A DNA stretch of 64,000 nt, taken from the NCBI GenBank assembly GCA_016177705.1, contig JACOUT010000016.1, positions 38,860 through 102,859 on the forward strand. Direction: 5' to 3'. Positions 1 through 8,883 of the stretch are shown one piece after another. The translations under genes and the position numbers were made by a program. The notes beneath the pieces are model-generated. The model was not told the origin of the DNA, searched no databases, and saw nothing but the letters and a program-made list of their open reading frames with translations. The stretch is from Deltaproteobacteria bacterium. Lineage in GTDB: Bacteria; Myxococcota; UBA727; VGSZ01. Position 1 is the first letter of the stretch, and each line of letters opens with the position of its first letter.

Positions 1-2051
1 GTGAAGTAGTCCTGATCGCTCTCGCAGATCGAGAGCTGCGTGCCGACGGTGGGCACGGGCGTGGCGGCGGCGACGCTGTCGTTCGGCTCGCCGAGATCGG
101 CGGCGCAGTCGAGCTGGTTCTCTTTGAGCACGCTCAAGGTGTACGGCCCGATGGCGCCGCCGGCGCCGCTGACCCTCACCACCACGGTCTCGGCGCCCTG
201 CGCGTCGTAGGAGACGGCGGCGCCGCCCGTGGCGGCCGGCGCGGAGGCAAGCACCTGCGTGCCGCTGCCGTCGAGCACGTCGATGGCCAGCTCGACGTCG
301 GCGTCTTGGTAGCTCGCCAGCACCACCAGGCGCTCGAAGTCCTCGAGCGGCGTCGTGATCAGATCGAGGTCGCCCGCGCACACGGTGCGCGCCTCAGGGC
401 CGAGCGCGCCGCCGAGCGGCAGCACCGGCGCGCTCACGGTGTCGTCGTCGGGCTCGGCCGCGTCGTCGGCGCAGACGAAGGGCGGCTCGTGCGCCACGCG
501 CAGCGTGTAGGGCCCGCTCGAGTAGCCGAAGCCGCGCACGCGCAGGTAGACGATGCCGGCCGAGAAGAAGCGCTGGCGCAACAGCTCGGGCGCGTCGATG
601 CCGGCCGCCTGCGCCACCACCTCGCCCTGATCGTCGAGGAAGGCGAGGTCGAGATCGGCCGCGGTGCCGTCGAAGGTGAGCGACGCCGACAAGGCCTCGC
701 CGGCCGCGACGGTGAGCTGGAACAGGTCGAGGTCGCCCGGGCACAGGGTGGCGGTCAGGTCGACGTCGTCGGGCACCAGGTCGGGCGACGTCGCCGTCAA
801 CAGCGAGTCGTTGCCGTTTGCTCCCTCGAAGAAGTCGACGCCGCACGGCTCGCCCGAGCCGCGCTCGATGGTCAGGTCATAGGGCGTGGCCGCGAGCAGC
901 GCGTTCAGGCGCAGGAACACGGTCTCGTCCTCTTGCGCGACGTACTGCACGCGCCCGTCGCCGTAGGGCGGCGTCATGGCGAAGCGCAGCGAGGTCTCGC
1001 CGCCCTCGTCGAGCAGCCACAGCGTGGCGCGCGCGCGCGCGTCGGTGCCGGTGACAGTGGCGACCAAGAGATCACCGGCCGAAAGCGCCACCGCGTAGAC
1101 GTCGTCGTCGTCGGGACAGAGCGACAGATCGTCGAGCAGCTCGACGCCGCCCGGTGGTACGTCGCGCACCTCGGCGTCGGCGGGCGTGTCGTGGTCCTCG
1201 AAGCGATCCTCCTCGCACGGGCCGTCGGGCAGCTCGCAGCGGTTGGTCTGCACGTTGCAGATCTCGGAGAGGGCGCAGTCGAAGTCATCGAAGCAGGCGG
1301 GCGGCGGCACCTGGCACAACAGCGTCACCGGATCGCAAATGAGCGGCTGGTCGCAGTCGTCGTCGCTGTGGCACAGGTTCTCGCTCTGGCAGCGGCCGGC
1401 GCGCGCGTCGCAGACCAGGCCGGGCCCGCAGTGCTCGTCGGCGATGCACTGCACGCACTCGCACGAACCGTTGCACTGCATGCCTTGGCCGCAGTCCTCG
1501 ACCACGGTGGGCACCGTGCACTCGAACTGGCAGGCGCGCACGCAGCGGCCGGAGAGCGCGTCGCAGGTCTCCTCGGGATCGCACTGCAATTCGGGGAAGC
1601 TGTCGGCCAGCGTACAGGGCGCCTCCTCGATGCACAGGTTGTGGTCGCGGTCGCAGCCCTGGCCCACCGGGCAGTCGGTGCGCCGCGTGCACGAGCCCGA
1701 CTCCTCGATGACGCGGCAACGCCCGAGCGCGCAGAACTGGCCGGGGATGCAGGGCGCCTCCGCGGAGCACTCCTCGCCGAAGCCGGGCCGCAGGTCGCAC
1801 ACCTGCGCCGGCAGCACGCACTGGTAGGCGGCCGACGGGCAGGCGTCGTCGTCCTCGCACTTCGGCCGCAAGACGCAGTGGAACTCGACGCAGATTTCGT
1901 CGGACAGGCAGCCGTTGTCGACGCCGTTCGGCCGCGCCGGATCGCACTGCTTGGGGCGCGCCGGCAGGTCGTCGCGCGGGCACGAGGCGAGCGCCGCCGC
2001 GGCGACGGCCGCGAGCACGGCGACCTTGGAGAGGTGGAGGGCGCGGGGCAC
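1..2051 (-). CDS. Large Cys-rich lipoprotein with PPC-like repeats (C-terminus outside window)
   Basis: The frame opens at a GTG (2049-2051) and stays open to the window edge (about 683 codons), so the C-terminus is missing. The N-terminus is a lipoprotein signal with a lipobox LASC near residue 25, followed by a short Asp/Pro linker. About 250 residues of closely spaced cysteines follow (repeats such as CDPxxxxC and CxxDxDC), like the Cys-rich modules of myxobacterial outer-surface proteins. The remainder has three repeats of about 110-120 residues with the pattern C..D.D.Y.V.L..G....A.L.F....DLDL.L.D, which resembles bacterial pre-peptidase C-terminal (PPC) beta-sandwich domains. No catalytic domain is visible. 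It lies 32 nt downstream of another lipoprotein gene and is probably cotranscribed with it. The role is likely structural or adhesive at the outer membrane; this is inference. Confidence 0.75.
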   Translation of the reverse strand, partial: MPRALHLSKVAVLAAVAAAALASCPRDDLPARPKQCDPARPNGVDNGCLSDEICVEFHCVLRPKCEDDDACPSAAYQCVLPAQVCDLRPGFGEECSAEAPCIPGQFCALGRCRVIEESGSCTRRTDCPVGQGCDRDHNLCIEEAPCTLADSFPELQCDPEETCDALSGRCVRACQFECTVPTVVEDCGQGMQCNGSCECVQCIADEHCGPGLVCDARAGRCQSENLCHSDDDCDQPLICDPVTLLCQVPPPACFDDFDCALSEICNVQTNRCELPDGPCEEDRFEDHDTPADAEVRDVPPGGVELLDDLSLCPDDDDVYAVALSAGDLLVATVTGTDARARATLWLLDEGGETSLRFAMTPPYGDGRVQYVAQEDETVFLRLNALLAATPYDLTIERGSGEPCGVDFFEGANGNDSLLTATSPDLVPDDVDLTATLCPGDLDLFQLTVAAGEALSASLTFDGTAADLDLAFLDDQGEVVAQAAGIDAPELLRQRFFSAGIVYLRVRGFGYSSGPYTLRVAHEPPFVCADDAAEPDDDTVSAPVLPLGGALGPEARTVCAGDLDLITTPLEDFERLVVLASYQDADVELAIDVLDGSGTQVLASAPAATGGAAVSYDAQGAETVVVRVSGAGGAIGPYTLSVLKENQLDCAADLGEPNDSVAAATPVPTVGTQLSICESDQDYF

Positions 2052-2083
2052 GGCGGCTCGGTCAGCTGTACGAGAGGACGGGC

Positions 2084-3610
2084 TCAGAATGGGCGCGGGA
2101 ACGGCGTCACCTGCCCAACCTGCGTGATGGTGGCGGGCGCACCCTGGATCGCCGGCCAGTCGATGTCGAGCGCCTCCCACAGCTGCTCGTCGCCCTCGAA
2201 GGTGCGCGCCACCTCGATGACCTGCTGGCCGTAGACGAAGACGCGCACGGTGGCGGTGGTGCGCGGATCGCCGTCGGTCTGCGCGCGCCAGTAGTGCGCA
2301 TAGACCGTGAAGCGAGCGTTCGCCGCCGGGTGCACCACGTTGGTGTTCTCGGGGCCGTAGCCGCTGTCGTCGTCGACGTCGAGGCGGGGGTTCTGCTCCG
2401 GGTCGTCCGACCAAGGCGCGCCCACCGGCTCGCGGTTCGAGAAGTAGACGTCGGTGTCGTGGTTGAAGGGCGCGCCGTCATCGCGCGTGACGTGCAGGTC
2501 GAGGTCGGCATCGGGGTGGTCCCAGACCAGCTGGATATGCAGGTCCTCGGTAGGCACGACGTCGAAGCACACCTCGGCCGGTTCGCACGAGCGCACGCCG
2601 GTGTTGTCGTAGACGTGCAAGAGCGCGCAGTACTCACCCGGCACGTCGGTGGGCAGCTCCACCCGATCGGCGCTGGTGCTCGACAGCACGGCCGTGCTGC
2701 CAGGCGGACGGATCGACTGGGTCCACTCCCAGGCCTCGATCAACGTGTCGGGCGTGCCGGGGGTGCTGCAACGCCCGTCGATGCGCACGGTGTCGAAGGG
2801 CTCGATGCCGTCGGCGCCGTCGACCAGCTCGGCGCAGGCGATGGGGCACTCGGCCGCCTGACCGCAGGCGGGCATGCGCACCTCGGGCTCGTCGGGATCG
2901 TTGGAGCGGATCACCAGGTCGCCGCAGTGCCGCTCGAGGTCCTCGGGCGCGAACACGAAGTCGAGCGCGATCTGCTCGATGGTGCCCACCGGGTAGTCGA
3001 TGGGTCCGCTCGGGTTGACGCGGATCGCCTCGTCACCCGCCACCTCGGGCTCGAACAGCACCTCGTCGAGGATCAGGTCGCGGTTGCCGCAGTTCTTGAC
3101 CGGGATGGGCGTGCGCGCCACGTCGCCGCGGCCGATGCGATCGAACTCGATCGACTCGGGCACCTCGCAGATGTCGGGCATGCCGGCGTCGATGGACGAG
3201 ACCGTGATCGGCACCTCGACGCGGCTCCTCGGCGCGGCGTCTTCCTGCGCGGTCACGATCAGGGTGGCGGCGATGTTCGACACCACCAGCGGCCGCACCA
3301 ACACCACCACCTCGACGAGCTGGCCAGGCAGCACCTCGTCGGGGGTGCCCTCCTCGAGGCGGAACGCGGGATCGGAGTCGTCGGTCAGCTCAGCCGCCAG
3401 CTCGTGCAGCGTCAGCGTGCGGTCGTTGCGCACCAGGAAGGCGATGCGCGTGTCCTGCGTGACCGGCACGGCGGTCAGGTTCGCCTCGCCGGGGCTGACG
3501 CGCAGGCCCGGGTGCGGGCGGTCGAGCGGATCGGCGACGCAGCGGCAGCCGCCGACGGCGGTCAGCACGAGGAGGGCAGGGAGGAGCGCACGGGGGAGCG
3601 GGTGGCGCAC
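2084..3610 (-). CDS. Secreted lipoprotein with ASH-like N-terminus and DUF2135/YfaP-like C-terminus
   Basis: About 508 residues from a GTG at 3610; an in-frame GTG at 3640 would add 10 residues. The start RHPLPRALLPALL..AVGGC is a lipoprotein signal with the lipobox Cys near residue 23. Residues 40-250 hold immunoglobulin-like, choice-of-anchor (ASH/DUF1573-like) segments with the phrase V.NCGNRDL and a conserved FxFAPED. A middle segment resembles a PKD-like fold. The last 130 residues contain LVWDHPDADLDLHV and SGYGPENTN, typical of the DUF2135/YfaP-like domain that ends many myxobacterial lipoproteins. No enzyme motif is seen. It sits upstream of the Cys-rich lipoprotein gene and divergent from the helicase gene, with about 140 bp between them for promoters. 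The function is unknown. Confidence 0.75.
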   Translation of the reverse strand: MRHPLPRALLPALLVLTAVGGCRCVADPLDRPHPGLRVSPGEANLTAVPVTQDTRIAFLVRNDRTLTLHELAAELTDDSDPAFRLEEGTPDEVLPGQLVEVVVLVRPLVVSNIAATLIVTAQEDAAPRSRVEVPITVSSIDAGMPDICEVPESIEFDRIGRGDVARTPIPVKNCGNRDLILDEVLFEPEVAGDEAIRVNPSGPIDYPVGTIEQIALDFVFAPEDLERHCGDLVIRSNDPDEPEVRMPACGQAAECPIACAELVDGADGIEPFDTVRIDGRCSTPGTPDTLIEAWEWTQSIRPPGSTAVLSSTSADRVELPTDVPGEYCALLHVYDNTGVRSCEPAEVCFDVVPTEDLHIQLVWDHPDADLDLHVTRDDGAPFNHDTDVYFSNREPVGAPWSDDPEQNPRLDVDDDSGYGPENTNVVHPAANARFTVYAHYWRAQTDGDPRTTATVRVFVYGQQVIEVARTFEGDEQLWEALDIDWPAIQGAPATITQVGQVTPFPRPF

Positions 3611-3749
3611 GGGGAAACCCTCGGGCACGGGCACGGGCACGGGCGTTCAAGCAGTGTACCGAGGGTCAGGGGCCCGTCCAATGGCGCATGGCCGGAAATC
3701 GGGGCGCTTGTCAGCCACCCCGATCACACCGCTGATCCGCGGTTTTCTG

Positions 3750-6182
3750 ATGGTACGGTCGGCCGTGGACTTCGCCGCCCATCTGTCGCCCGCGCAGCTC
3801 GAGGCGGCCACGCGCCTCGACGTGCCGGTGTGCGTGCTGGCCGGCGCGGGCAGCGGCAAGACGCGCGTCATCGTCCACCGCATCGCCTACCTGATCCTCG
3901 AGAAGCGCGTCGCGCCCGAGCGCATCTTGGCGGTCACCTTCACCAACAAGGCGGCCGGCGAGATGCGCGAGCGCGCCGGCCGGCTGGTGCCCGGGCGCGG
4001 CGAGCATGCGCAGGTGGGCACCTTCCACGGCATCGCCGCGCGCCTGCTGCGCCGCTATGGCCGCGCCGTCGGCGTCAACCCGTCGTTCGTCATCTACGAC
4101 GACGACGACTGGCAGCGCCTGCTCGGCAAAATCGTGGTCAACGACCTGAACCTCAGCAAAGACACCACTGGGCCCATCGCCCGCTACCTCGAGAGCTGGA
4201 TGGCCGAGGGCCTGGCGCCCGATCAAGTGCCGACCAACCACGACCTGCTGTTCGAGTGGGCGCTCAAGGCCTACGCCATCTCGCGCGAGCGGCTCGACTC
4301 GATGGGCGCGCTCGACTTCGGCGGCCTGCTGCTCAAGCTGCGCGCGCTCGTGCAGAGCGAGGCCGGCCCGCTGCTGCGCGAGCTGGTGCGCCACGTGCTG
4401 GTCGACGAGTACCAGGACGTGAACCGCGTGCAGGCCGACATCGTGCTGGCGCTCGGGCGCGGCGCCGACAGCATCGCCGTCGTCGGCGACGACGACCAGG
4501 CGATCTACGGCTGGCGCGGCGCCTCGGCCGAGAACTTGAAGCGCTTCTTGGACGCCATGCCGGGCGCGCTCCTGGTCAAGCTCGAGGAGAACTACCGCTC
4601 CACCGCCACCATCCTCGAGGCCGCCAACGGCATCATCGCCAGAAACGAGGTGCGGCTCGGCAAGACGCTGCGGCCCACCGGCGAGCCCGGCCGGCCGGTC
4701 CACGTGCTGCGCGGTCGCGACGACCTCGAGGAGGCGCGGCGCGTCTTGTGGGACATGCTCGACGAGATCGGCCGCGGCACGCGCCTCGACCAGCTCGCCG
4801 TGCTCTATCGCACCAACGCGCTGTCGCGGCCCTTCGAGGACGCGCTGCGCCAGAACCAGCTGCCCTATCGCGTGGTGGGCGGCGTGCGCTTCTACGACCG
4901 CAAGGAGGTCAAGGACGTGCTGGCGACGCTTCGTTGCGCGCTCAACCCGCGCAGCGACGTCGACACCTTGCGCTGGCTCGCCGCCGTGCCGCGCGGCATC
5001 GGCGACACCACCGTCAAGAAGCTCGAGGCCGCGGCGCGCCGCGTGGGCGCGCCGCTGTTGCAGGCGCTGCGGGACGACGCGTTGCACCAGGACGCGGGCT
5101 TGAACGCGGCGACCCGTCGACGCTGCGTCGCGGCCGCCGCCGAGATCAGCGAGCTGGCGGCGCGCATCTCGCCCATCGACGCGGCGGCGCGCGCAGGACA
5201 GCACGACTTGTTCGCGGCGCGCGACACCGCCGCGCCCGCCATCCCGTCGGCCGCCGAGGCCATCGCGCTCGCCATCGACGCGAGCGGCATCAAGGAGCGC
5301 CTCGAGGGCGAGGAGGGCATCGAGGCCGAGGGCCGGCTCGAGAACCTCGAGGAGCTGGTGTCGGCCGCCGCCGAGTGGGGCGAGCAGGTGAGCGCACAGG
5401 GTCAGCCCGACGACGTGATCGGCTTCCTCGAGTCGGCGAGCCTCTTGTCCTCGGCCGACACCAAACCCGACCCACGAGGCCAGGTCACGCTGATGACGCT
5501 GCACGCGGCCAAGGGGCTCGAATTCGAGGTGGTCTACCTGGCGGGCCTCGAGGAGAGCGGCTTCCCGCATGCGCGCGCGCTGCGCGAGGGAGGGCACGGC
5601 GACGAGCTGGAGGAGGAGCGGCGGCTCGCCTACGTCGGCATCACGCGCGCGCGCCGCCGCTTGGTGCTGTCGTACGCCGACGTGCGCATGGTCAACGGCC
5701 AGCGCAAGGCGCGCATGCCATCGCGCTTCTTGACCGAGATTCCGCGCGGCGTGCTCGATGGCGACGTGCCGCGCCGCACGATGTTCGACGGTGACGCGCC
5801 GCGCGGCTCGCTGTTCGGCGGCGCTGCGCTGCCCGCGACGCCCGCCGCGGTCACCGAGGCGCGCGTGGTCTACGACGAGCCGGCGCCGACCGCGCCGCGG
5901 CGCACCCGGCTGGTGCTGACCGAGCCCGACTTCGTGCCCCCCGCGGCGGGGCTGCGCATCGGCGAGGAGCACGCCGACGAGCCGGCGGGCGCGTTCGCGG
6001 CGGGCGCGCGCGTGATCCATCGCGATTTCGGCGCAGGCACCGTGGTCGGCCTGCGCGGCAGCGGCGCGCGCGCCTCGGCACTGGTCCGCTTCGACGACGA
6101 GCGTGGCCCTCGGGTCATCATCGCCAGGTACTTGCGGCCACAAGCGGACCCGGGGCTCGCATCCGACGGGGAGGTCGAATAG
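3750..6182 (+). CDS. pcrA: ATP-dependent DNA helicase PcrA/UvrD (SF1)
   Basis: 810 residues from the ATG at 3750, in line with the family; a GTG at 3765 is an alternative start. It unwinds DNA 3'-5' in nucleotide-excision and mismatch repair and clears recombination intermediates. All SF1 motifs are readable: Walker A AGAGSGKT at residues 31-38, Ia TFTNKAAGEM, II VDEYQDVN, III GDDDQAIYGWRGA, IV ENYRST, V TLHAAKGLEF and VI YVGITRAR. A Tudor-like tail (GARVIHRDFGAGTVVG) near the C-terminus is the PcrA-type RNA-polymerase-binding module. The frame remains open upstream to about 3000 only because of high GC; that part overlaps the divergent lipoprotein gene and is not homologous to helicases. Confidence 0.95.
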   Translation: MVRSAVDFAAHLSPAQLEAATRLDVPVCVLAGAGSGKTRVIVHRIAYLILEKRVAPERILAVTFTNKAAGEMRERAGRLVPGRGEHAQVGTFHGIAARLLRRYGRAVGVNPSFVIYDDDDWQRLLGKIVVNDLNLSKDTTGPIARYLESWMAEGLAPDQVPTNHDLLFEWALKAYAISRERLDSMGALDFGGLLLKLRALVQSEAGPLLRELVRHVLVDEYQDVNRVQADIVLALGRGADSIAVVGDDDQAIYGWRGASAENLKRFLDAMPGALLVKLEENYRSTATILEAANGIIARNEVRLGKTLRPTGEPGRPVHVLRGRDDLEEARRVLWDMLDEIGRGTRLDQLAVLYRTNALSRPFEDALRQNQLPYRVVGGVRFYDRKEVKDVLATLRCALNPRSDVDTLRWLAAVPRGIGDTTVKKLEAAARRVGAPLLQALRDDALHQDAGLNAATRRRCVAAAAEISELAARISPIDAAARAGQHDLFAARDTAAPAIPSAAEAIALAIDASGIKERLEGEEGIEAEGRLENLEELVSAAAEWGEQVSAQGQPDDVIGFLESASLLSSADTKPDPRGQVTLMTLHAAKGLEFEVVYLAGLEESGFPHARALREGGHGDELEEERRLAYVGITRARRRLVLSYADVRMVNGQRKARMPSRFLTEIPRGVLDGDVPRRTMFDGDAPRGSLFGGAALPATPAAVTEARVVYDEPAPTAPRRTRLVLTEPDFVPPAAGLRIGEEHADEPAGAFAAGARVIHRDFGAGTVVGLRGSGARASALVRFDDERGPRVIIARYLRPQADPGLASDGEVE

Positions 6183-6222
6183 TGTCAGGCGCGGGGTCGT
6201 CCATCGGGGGGCGGAGCGCTTC

Positions 6223-7065
6223 GTGATCGTCACCTGTCCGGGATGCTCGTCGAAGTACCGGGTGCGGAACGAGTCGGTCCCCGCCGACGGGGCACGTATG
6301 CGATGCCCCAAGTGCGAGACGCTGTTTCTCGCCAAGCCGCCTGCGGACGGCTCCACCACCGCCGACGACCCGTCGTCGCTCTACCAGCAGCTCGCGCCGC
6401 AGGGCGCGCGCGGCAACTCGGGTGCGTTTCCTCCGGTGCTGCCGCAGCCGAGCACGACCGGTCACGCGCCTGGCGCACCGGGCGTTGGCACCGCGCACCG
6501 CGGCCCCGTGACGGCGCTCTTTGCCGCCGCCGATCCTTCCATGCTGCCGCCCCAGGCGCTGCCGCCCCAAGGGCTGCCCCTGCCCGCGCCGCTGGCGTTC
6601 CCGACGCCCACCACGACCGCGCCGCCGCCCGGCGGCCTCGGCGCGCCCGACGGGCCGCGCGTGCGCACCGTCGCACCCTCGTCGGTGCGCGAGCCCAGCG
6701 CCGCCGCGCTCGCCGCGAAGACGCCGCCGTCGCGCCGCGCGGTGATCGGCTCCTGGGCCGCGCTCGGCGCGGGCGCGTTCGTCTTCCTGTGCGGCTCGCT
6801 CACGTGGGCCTGGACCAGCGAGGCGCTGCCGCTCGACGGCGCCCTCATGCCGGTGGCACGCGCGCTCTTTTCGGCTGAGCGCCCGGGCGAGGCGGCGCTC
6901 GACGCCGAAGCGCTGCGGCGCGCGGCCAGCGAAGCGACCGCGCGCAAGGATCTGCCGGCGGCGATAGTCGCCTGGCGGCGCGTCAAGCCGATCTCGGACG
7001 AGACCGACCGGCGGCCCTCGGAGGCGCTCGCCAAGATGCTGGTGGCGCTTGGAGAGGTGCCATGA
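6223..7065 (+). CDS. MJ0042-type zinc-ribbon membrane protein
   Basis: 280 residues from a GTG at 6223. The first 35 residues are a zinc ribbon with CPGC...CPKC spacing and the phrase RCPKCETLF, typical of the MJ0042/zinc_ribbon_5 domain found at the N-terminus of many deltaproteobacterial regulators and membrane proteins. A Pro/Ala-rich linker of about 150 residues follows. A single transmembrane helix lies around residues 175-200 (GSWAALGAGAFVFLCGSLTW), and a short alpha-helical tail resembles a single TPR. The stop overlaps the ATG of the next gene (ATGA), so the two are translationally coupled. The role is unknown; a cytoplasmic zinc finger tied to the membrane could be a sensor or scaffold. 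Confidence 0.8.
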   Translation: MIVTCPGCSSKYRVRNESVPADGARMRCPKCETLFLAKPPADGSTTADDPSSLYQQLAPQGARGNSGAFPPVLPQPSTTGHAPGAPGVGTAHRGPVTALFAAADPSMLPPQALPPQGLPLPAPLAFPTPTTTAPPPGGLGAPDGPRVRTVAPSSVREPSAAALAAKTPPSRRAVIGSWAALGAGAFVFLCGSLTWAWTSEALPLDGALMPVARALFSAERPGEAALDAEALRRAASEATARKDLPAAIVAWRRVKPISDETDRRPSEALAKMLVALGEVP

Positions 7066-7910
7066 GCGTCGCGGCGCGCCCGCTGCTGTTGCTGGCGCTC
7101 ATGACCGGCGCCGCGCTACCGGCGCGGGCAGGCGGCACCTACGTCGTCGCGTCGGACCAGCCGGCCTTCGCCATGGCAGCGCGCGCGGCCGTGGACGCGC
7201 TGCCGGGCGCCAAGCTGCTGCGCGCCGACGACGAGGCCAAGGCGGCAATCGCGGGCGCCGAGCTGGTGATCGTGGTGGGACCGCTCGCCGAGCGGTTGGT
7301 GGGCGCCGCGCTGCCGGCCACGGCGTGGGCGGTGGCGGTGCTGACGCCGCGCCTGTCGTCGCTTCCTGCGGCTCGCTCGCTCGCGGTGCCGGTGGCCGCC
7401 AGCGCAACCGAGGTGCTCGGCCTGATGCGTGTGGTGGTGCCGTCGACGCGCAAGGTGGCCGTATTCCCCGCCGGCAGCTCCGACGTCGCTGCGCTGGCCG
7501 ACGCCGTGCGCGCGTCCGGGCTCGAGCCGCTCCTGCCCAAGGCGGGGGAGCCCTTCCCTGCCGCCGTCGATCGCCTGGTGCGCGCCGCGGACGTCGTCTG
7601 GATCGAAGAGACCTCGTCGGTGCCCGCCGGCGGCGGCGCGCTCGTCGTCAAGGCCGCGGCCGACGCCGGCAAGCACGTGGTGGGGCCAAATCGCGCCACC
7701 GTGCTGCAAGGCGCGCTGTTCGCCGTCGTGCCCGACCCGGCCGCGCACGGCCGCCTGGCCGGCGAGCTGGGCGCACGCGTGCTGGCCGGCGATCGCCCGA
7801 GCAGCGTGCCTGCGCCCGAGGGCCGCATCGTGCTCAACGCCGCGCGCGCGCGCGCGCTCGGCGTCAAGCTGCCGCAATCGGTGGCGGCGCGCGCCGAGGC
7901 CGTCGAGTAG
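7062..7910 (+). CDS. Periplasmic substrate-binding protein, ABC_sub_bind (PF04392)-like
   Basis: 282 residues with a Sec signal peptide (RPLLLLALMTGAALPARAGG, cleavage near residue 23). The fold is that of the TrpX-like ABC_sub_bind family, which shows in the two-lobed alternation and the family-typical end (IVLNAARARALGVKLPQS). Unlike typical members there is no permease or ATPase gene beside it, so an ordinary uptake role cannot be supported from this locus. Its ATG overlaps the stop of the zinc-ribbon membrane-protein gene by 4 nt, which suggests that the two proteins act together, perhaps as an extracytoplasmic sensor and its membrane partner; this pairing is inference. Confidence 0.75.
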   Translation: MSVAARPLLLLALMTGAALPARAGGTYVVASDQPAFAMAARAAVDALPGAKLLRADDEAKAAIAGAELVIVVGPLAERLVGAALPATAWAVAVLTPRLSSLPAARSLAVPVAASATEVLGLMRVVVPSTRKVAVFPAGSSDVAALADAVRASGLEPLLPKAGEPFPAAVDRLVRAADVVWIEETSSVPAGGGALVVKAAADAGKHVVGPNRATVLQGALFAVVPDPAAHGRLAGELGARVLAGDRPSSVPAPEGRIVLNAARARALGVKLPQSVAARAEAVE

Positions 7911-8119
7911 CAGCGTTGTCGGGAGGGTCTGGTGCAGACCCTCAACGCGCTGCGCACCCATGGCCTTCCATCACGCTGAGCTTCATCCCGCCACCTGCGC
8001 TCGGTTCGAATCGCACCGGGCGCGCGTTCTTACAAGAGCAACGAAACCGGGCCGTTGGCCACGCGCCTTCTGCCCGCTTTCGAACTGCTGCATCGCCGCG
8101 GCCCTGCTAACATGTCGCT
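7911..8119. other. Intergenic region upstream of toxin-antitoxin module 1
   Basis: About 209 bp with no open frame of coding character. It contains the first copy of a direct repeat (8002-8029) that recurs after the DUF5615 gene. No confident promoter or terminator was seen. Confidence 0.5.
8002..8029 (+). repeat. Direct repeat, left copy
   Basis: The stretch CGGTTCGAAT plus ACCGGGCGCGCGTT (8002-8029) recurs in slightly expanded form at 8734-8766. The two copies bracket the DUF433/DUF5615 gene pair exactly. They could be footprints of insertion of the module. The GGTTCGAAT core resembles a tRNA T-loop, but no tRNA folds here. Confidence 0.5.
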
Positions 8120-8365
8120 GTGGCGAACGTCGTCCTGCTCAAGCGCATCAAGGTGGACCCCGCGGTCTGCGGCGGAAAGCCGTGTATCCGTGGCCACCGC
8201 ATCTGGGTGTCGCTCGTCCTCGACTTTCTGGCTGCCGGTAACACCATCGACGAGATCCTCGCGGAGTACCCCGGCATCGAGCGCGACGACGTGCTCGCGT
8301 GCATCGCGTACGGCTCCGAAATGAGCCGCCTTCGTGAGATCCCCGCACGTCCTGCCGCTGAATGA
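8120..8365 (+). CDS. DUF433 antitoxin of a DUF433/DUF5615 toxin-antitoxin pair
   Basis: 81 residues from a GTG. It carries the DUF433 signature KRIKVDPAVCGGKPCIRGHRI followed by a helix-turn-helix (DEILAEYPGIERDDVLACIAY). DUF433 proteins are small DNA-binding antitoxins that usually precede a PIN-like DUF5615 partner, as here. The stop overlaps the partner's start (ATGA), so the pair is coupled. Antitoxin-first order and autoregulation by the HTH are typical of type II systems; the activity here is inferred. Confidence 0.88.
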   Translation: MANVVLLKRIKVDPAVCGGKPCIRGHRIWVSLVLDFLAAGNTIDEILAEYPGIERDDVLACIAYGSEMSRLREIPARPAAE

Positions 8366-8727
8366 GGGTCAAGCTCGACGAGAACCTTGGTCGACGCGGC
8401 GTTGATGCGTTTCGCGCTGCGGGTCATGACGTGGATACCGTCGTAGACGAAGGCCTGGCCAGCGCGCCCGATGATGAGGTCCGCATCGCCGCGACCGGTG
8501 CGCAACGCGTCCTGGTGACGCTCGACCTCGATTTCGCGAACCCTTTTCGCCACCCGCCGGGTCCGACAGCGGGCATCGCGGTGCTGCGCCTGCCTGAACC
8601 GCTTACACCGGCGGTCATCGGAACCGCGGTGTCTGTGCTCCTCGCGGAGCTCGCGCGCCAGGATATTGCCGGCCGACTGTGGATCGCTGAGCTCGATCGA
8701 ATTCGCATCTACGAACCCGAGAGCTGA
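8362..8727 (+). CDS. DUF5615 PIN-like toxin
   Basis: 121 residues. It starts MRVKLDENLGRR and continues with AGHDVDTV.DEGL..APDDE and LVTLDLDF, the acidic pattern of DUF5615 (Mut7-C/PIN-like) proteins, which are predicted RNases. The likely metal-binding acids are D6-E7, D31, the DDE near residues 37-39 and the D-x-D near 53-55. Translation is coupled to the upstream DUF433 antitoxin by a 4-nt overlap. The length is normal for the family and no residue of the acidic set is missing. Confidence 0.87.
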   Translation: MRVKLDENLGRRGVDAFRAAGHDVDTVVDEGLASAPDDEVRIAATGAQRVLVTLDLDFANPFRHPPGPTAGIAVLRLPEPLTPAVIGTAVSVLLAELARQDIAGRLWIAELDRIRIYEPES

Positions 8728-8733
8728 CGAAGC

Positions 8734-8766
8734 GCGGTTCGAAATTCCTCACACCGGGCGCGCGTT
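8734..8766 (+). repeat. Direct repeat, right copy
   Basis: The second copy of the repeat at 8002-8029 (CGGTTCGAA, then ACACCGGGCGCGCGTTT), with about 5 extra bases in the middle. It lies just downstream of the DUF5615 stop. Confidence 0.5.
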
Positions 8767-8855
8767 TCGAACATGCTCGCGCCAGGCGGATGTGAAACCC
8801 CGCCCAGCCCGGCCGGCCGCGTCACCGGATGCGTCTCGCGTGCACATCCCAGGGG

Positions 8856-8881
8856 ATGCTAGCATTGCTACCGAGGTAGCA
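8856..8881 (+). promoter_or_regulatory. Probable VapB operator: two adjacent palindromes
   Basis: ATGCTAGCAT (8856-8865, a perfect 10-bp palindrome) is followed at once by TGCTACCGAGGTAGCA (8866-8881, arms of 7 bp around GA). The ATG of the antitoxin gene lies 3 nt further on. Paired palindromes at the start of a vapBC operon are the usual autorepression site. TAGCAT inside them could serve as a -10 element, which would give a very short leader. Confidence 0.6.
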
Positions 8882-8883
8882 TC

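Noticed and set aside
306..2234. Long plus-strand open frame of over 600 codons
   Set aside because: It is opposite the Cys-rich lipoprotein gene, its translation is Arg/Val/Gly-rich without a family, and codon bias favours the minus strand. High GC makes such shadows common here.
8002..8029. Possible tRNA attachment-site remnant (GGTTCGAATC)
   Set aside because: The stems of a T-arm do not pair, and no integrase or tRNA gene is near.
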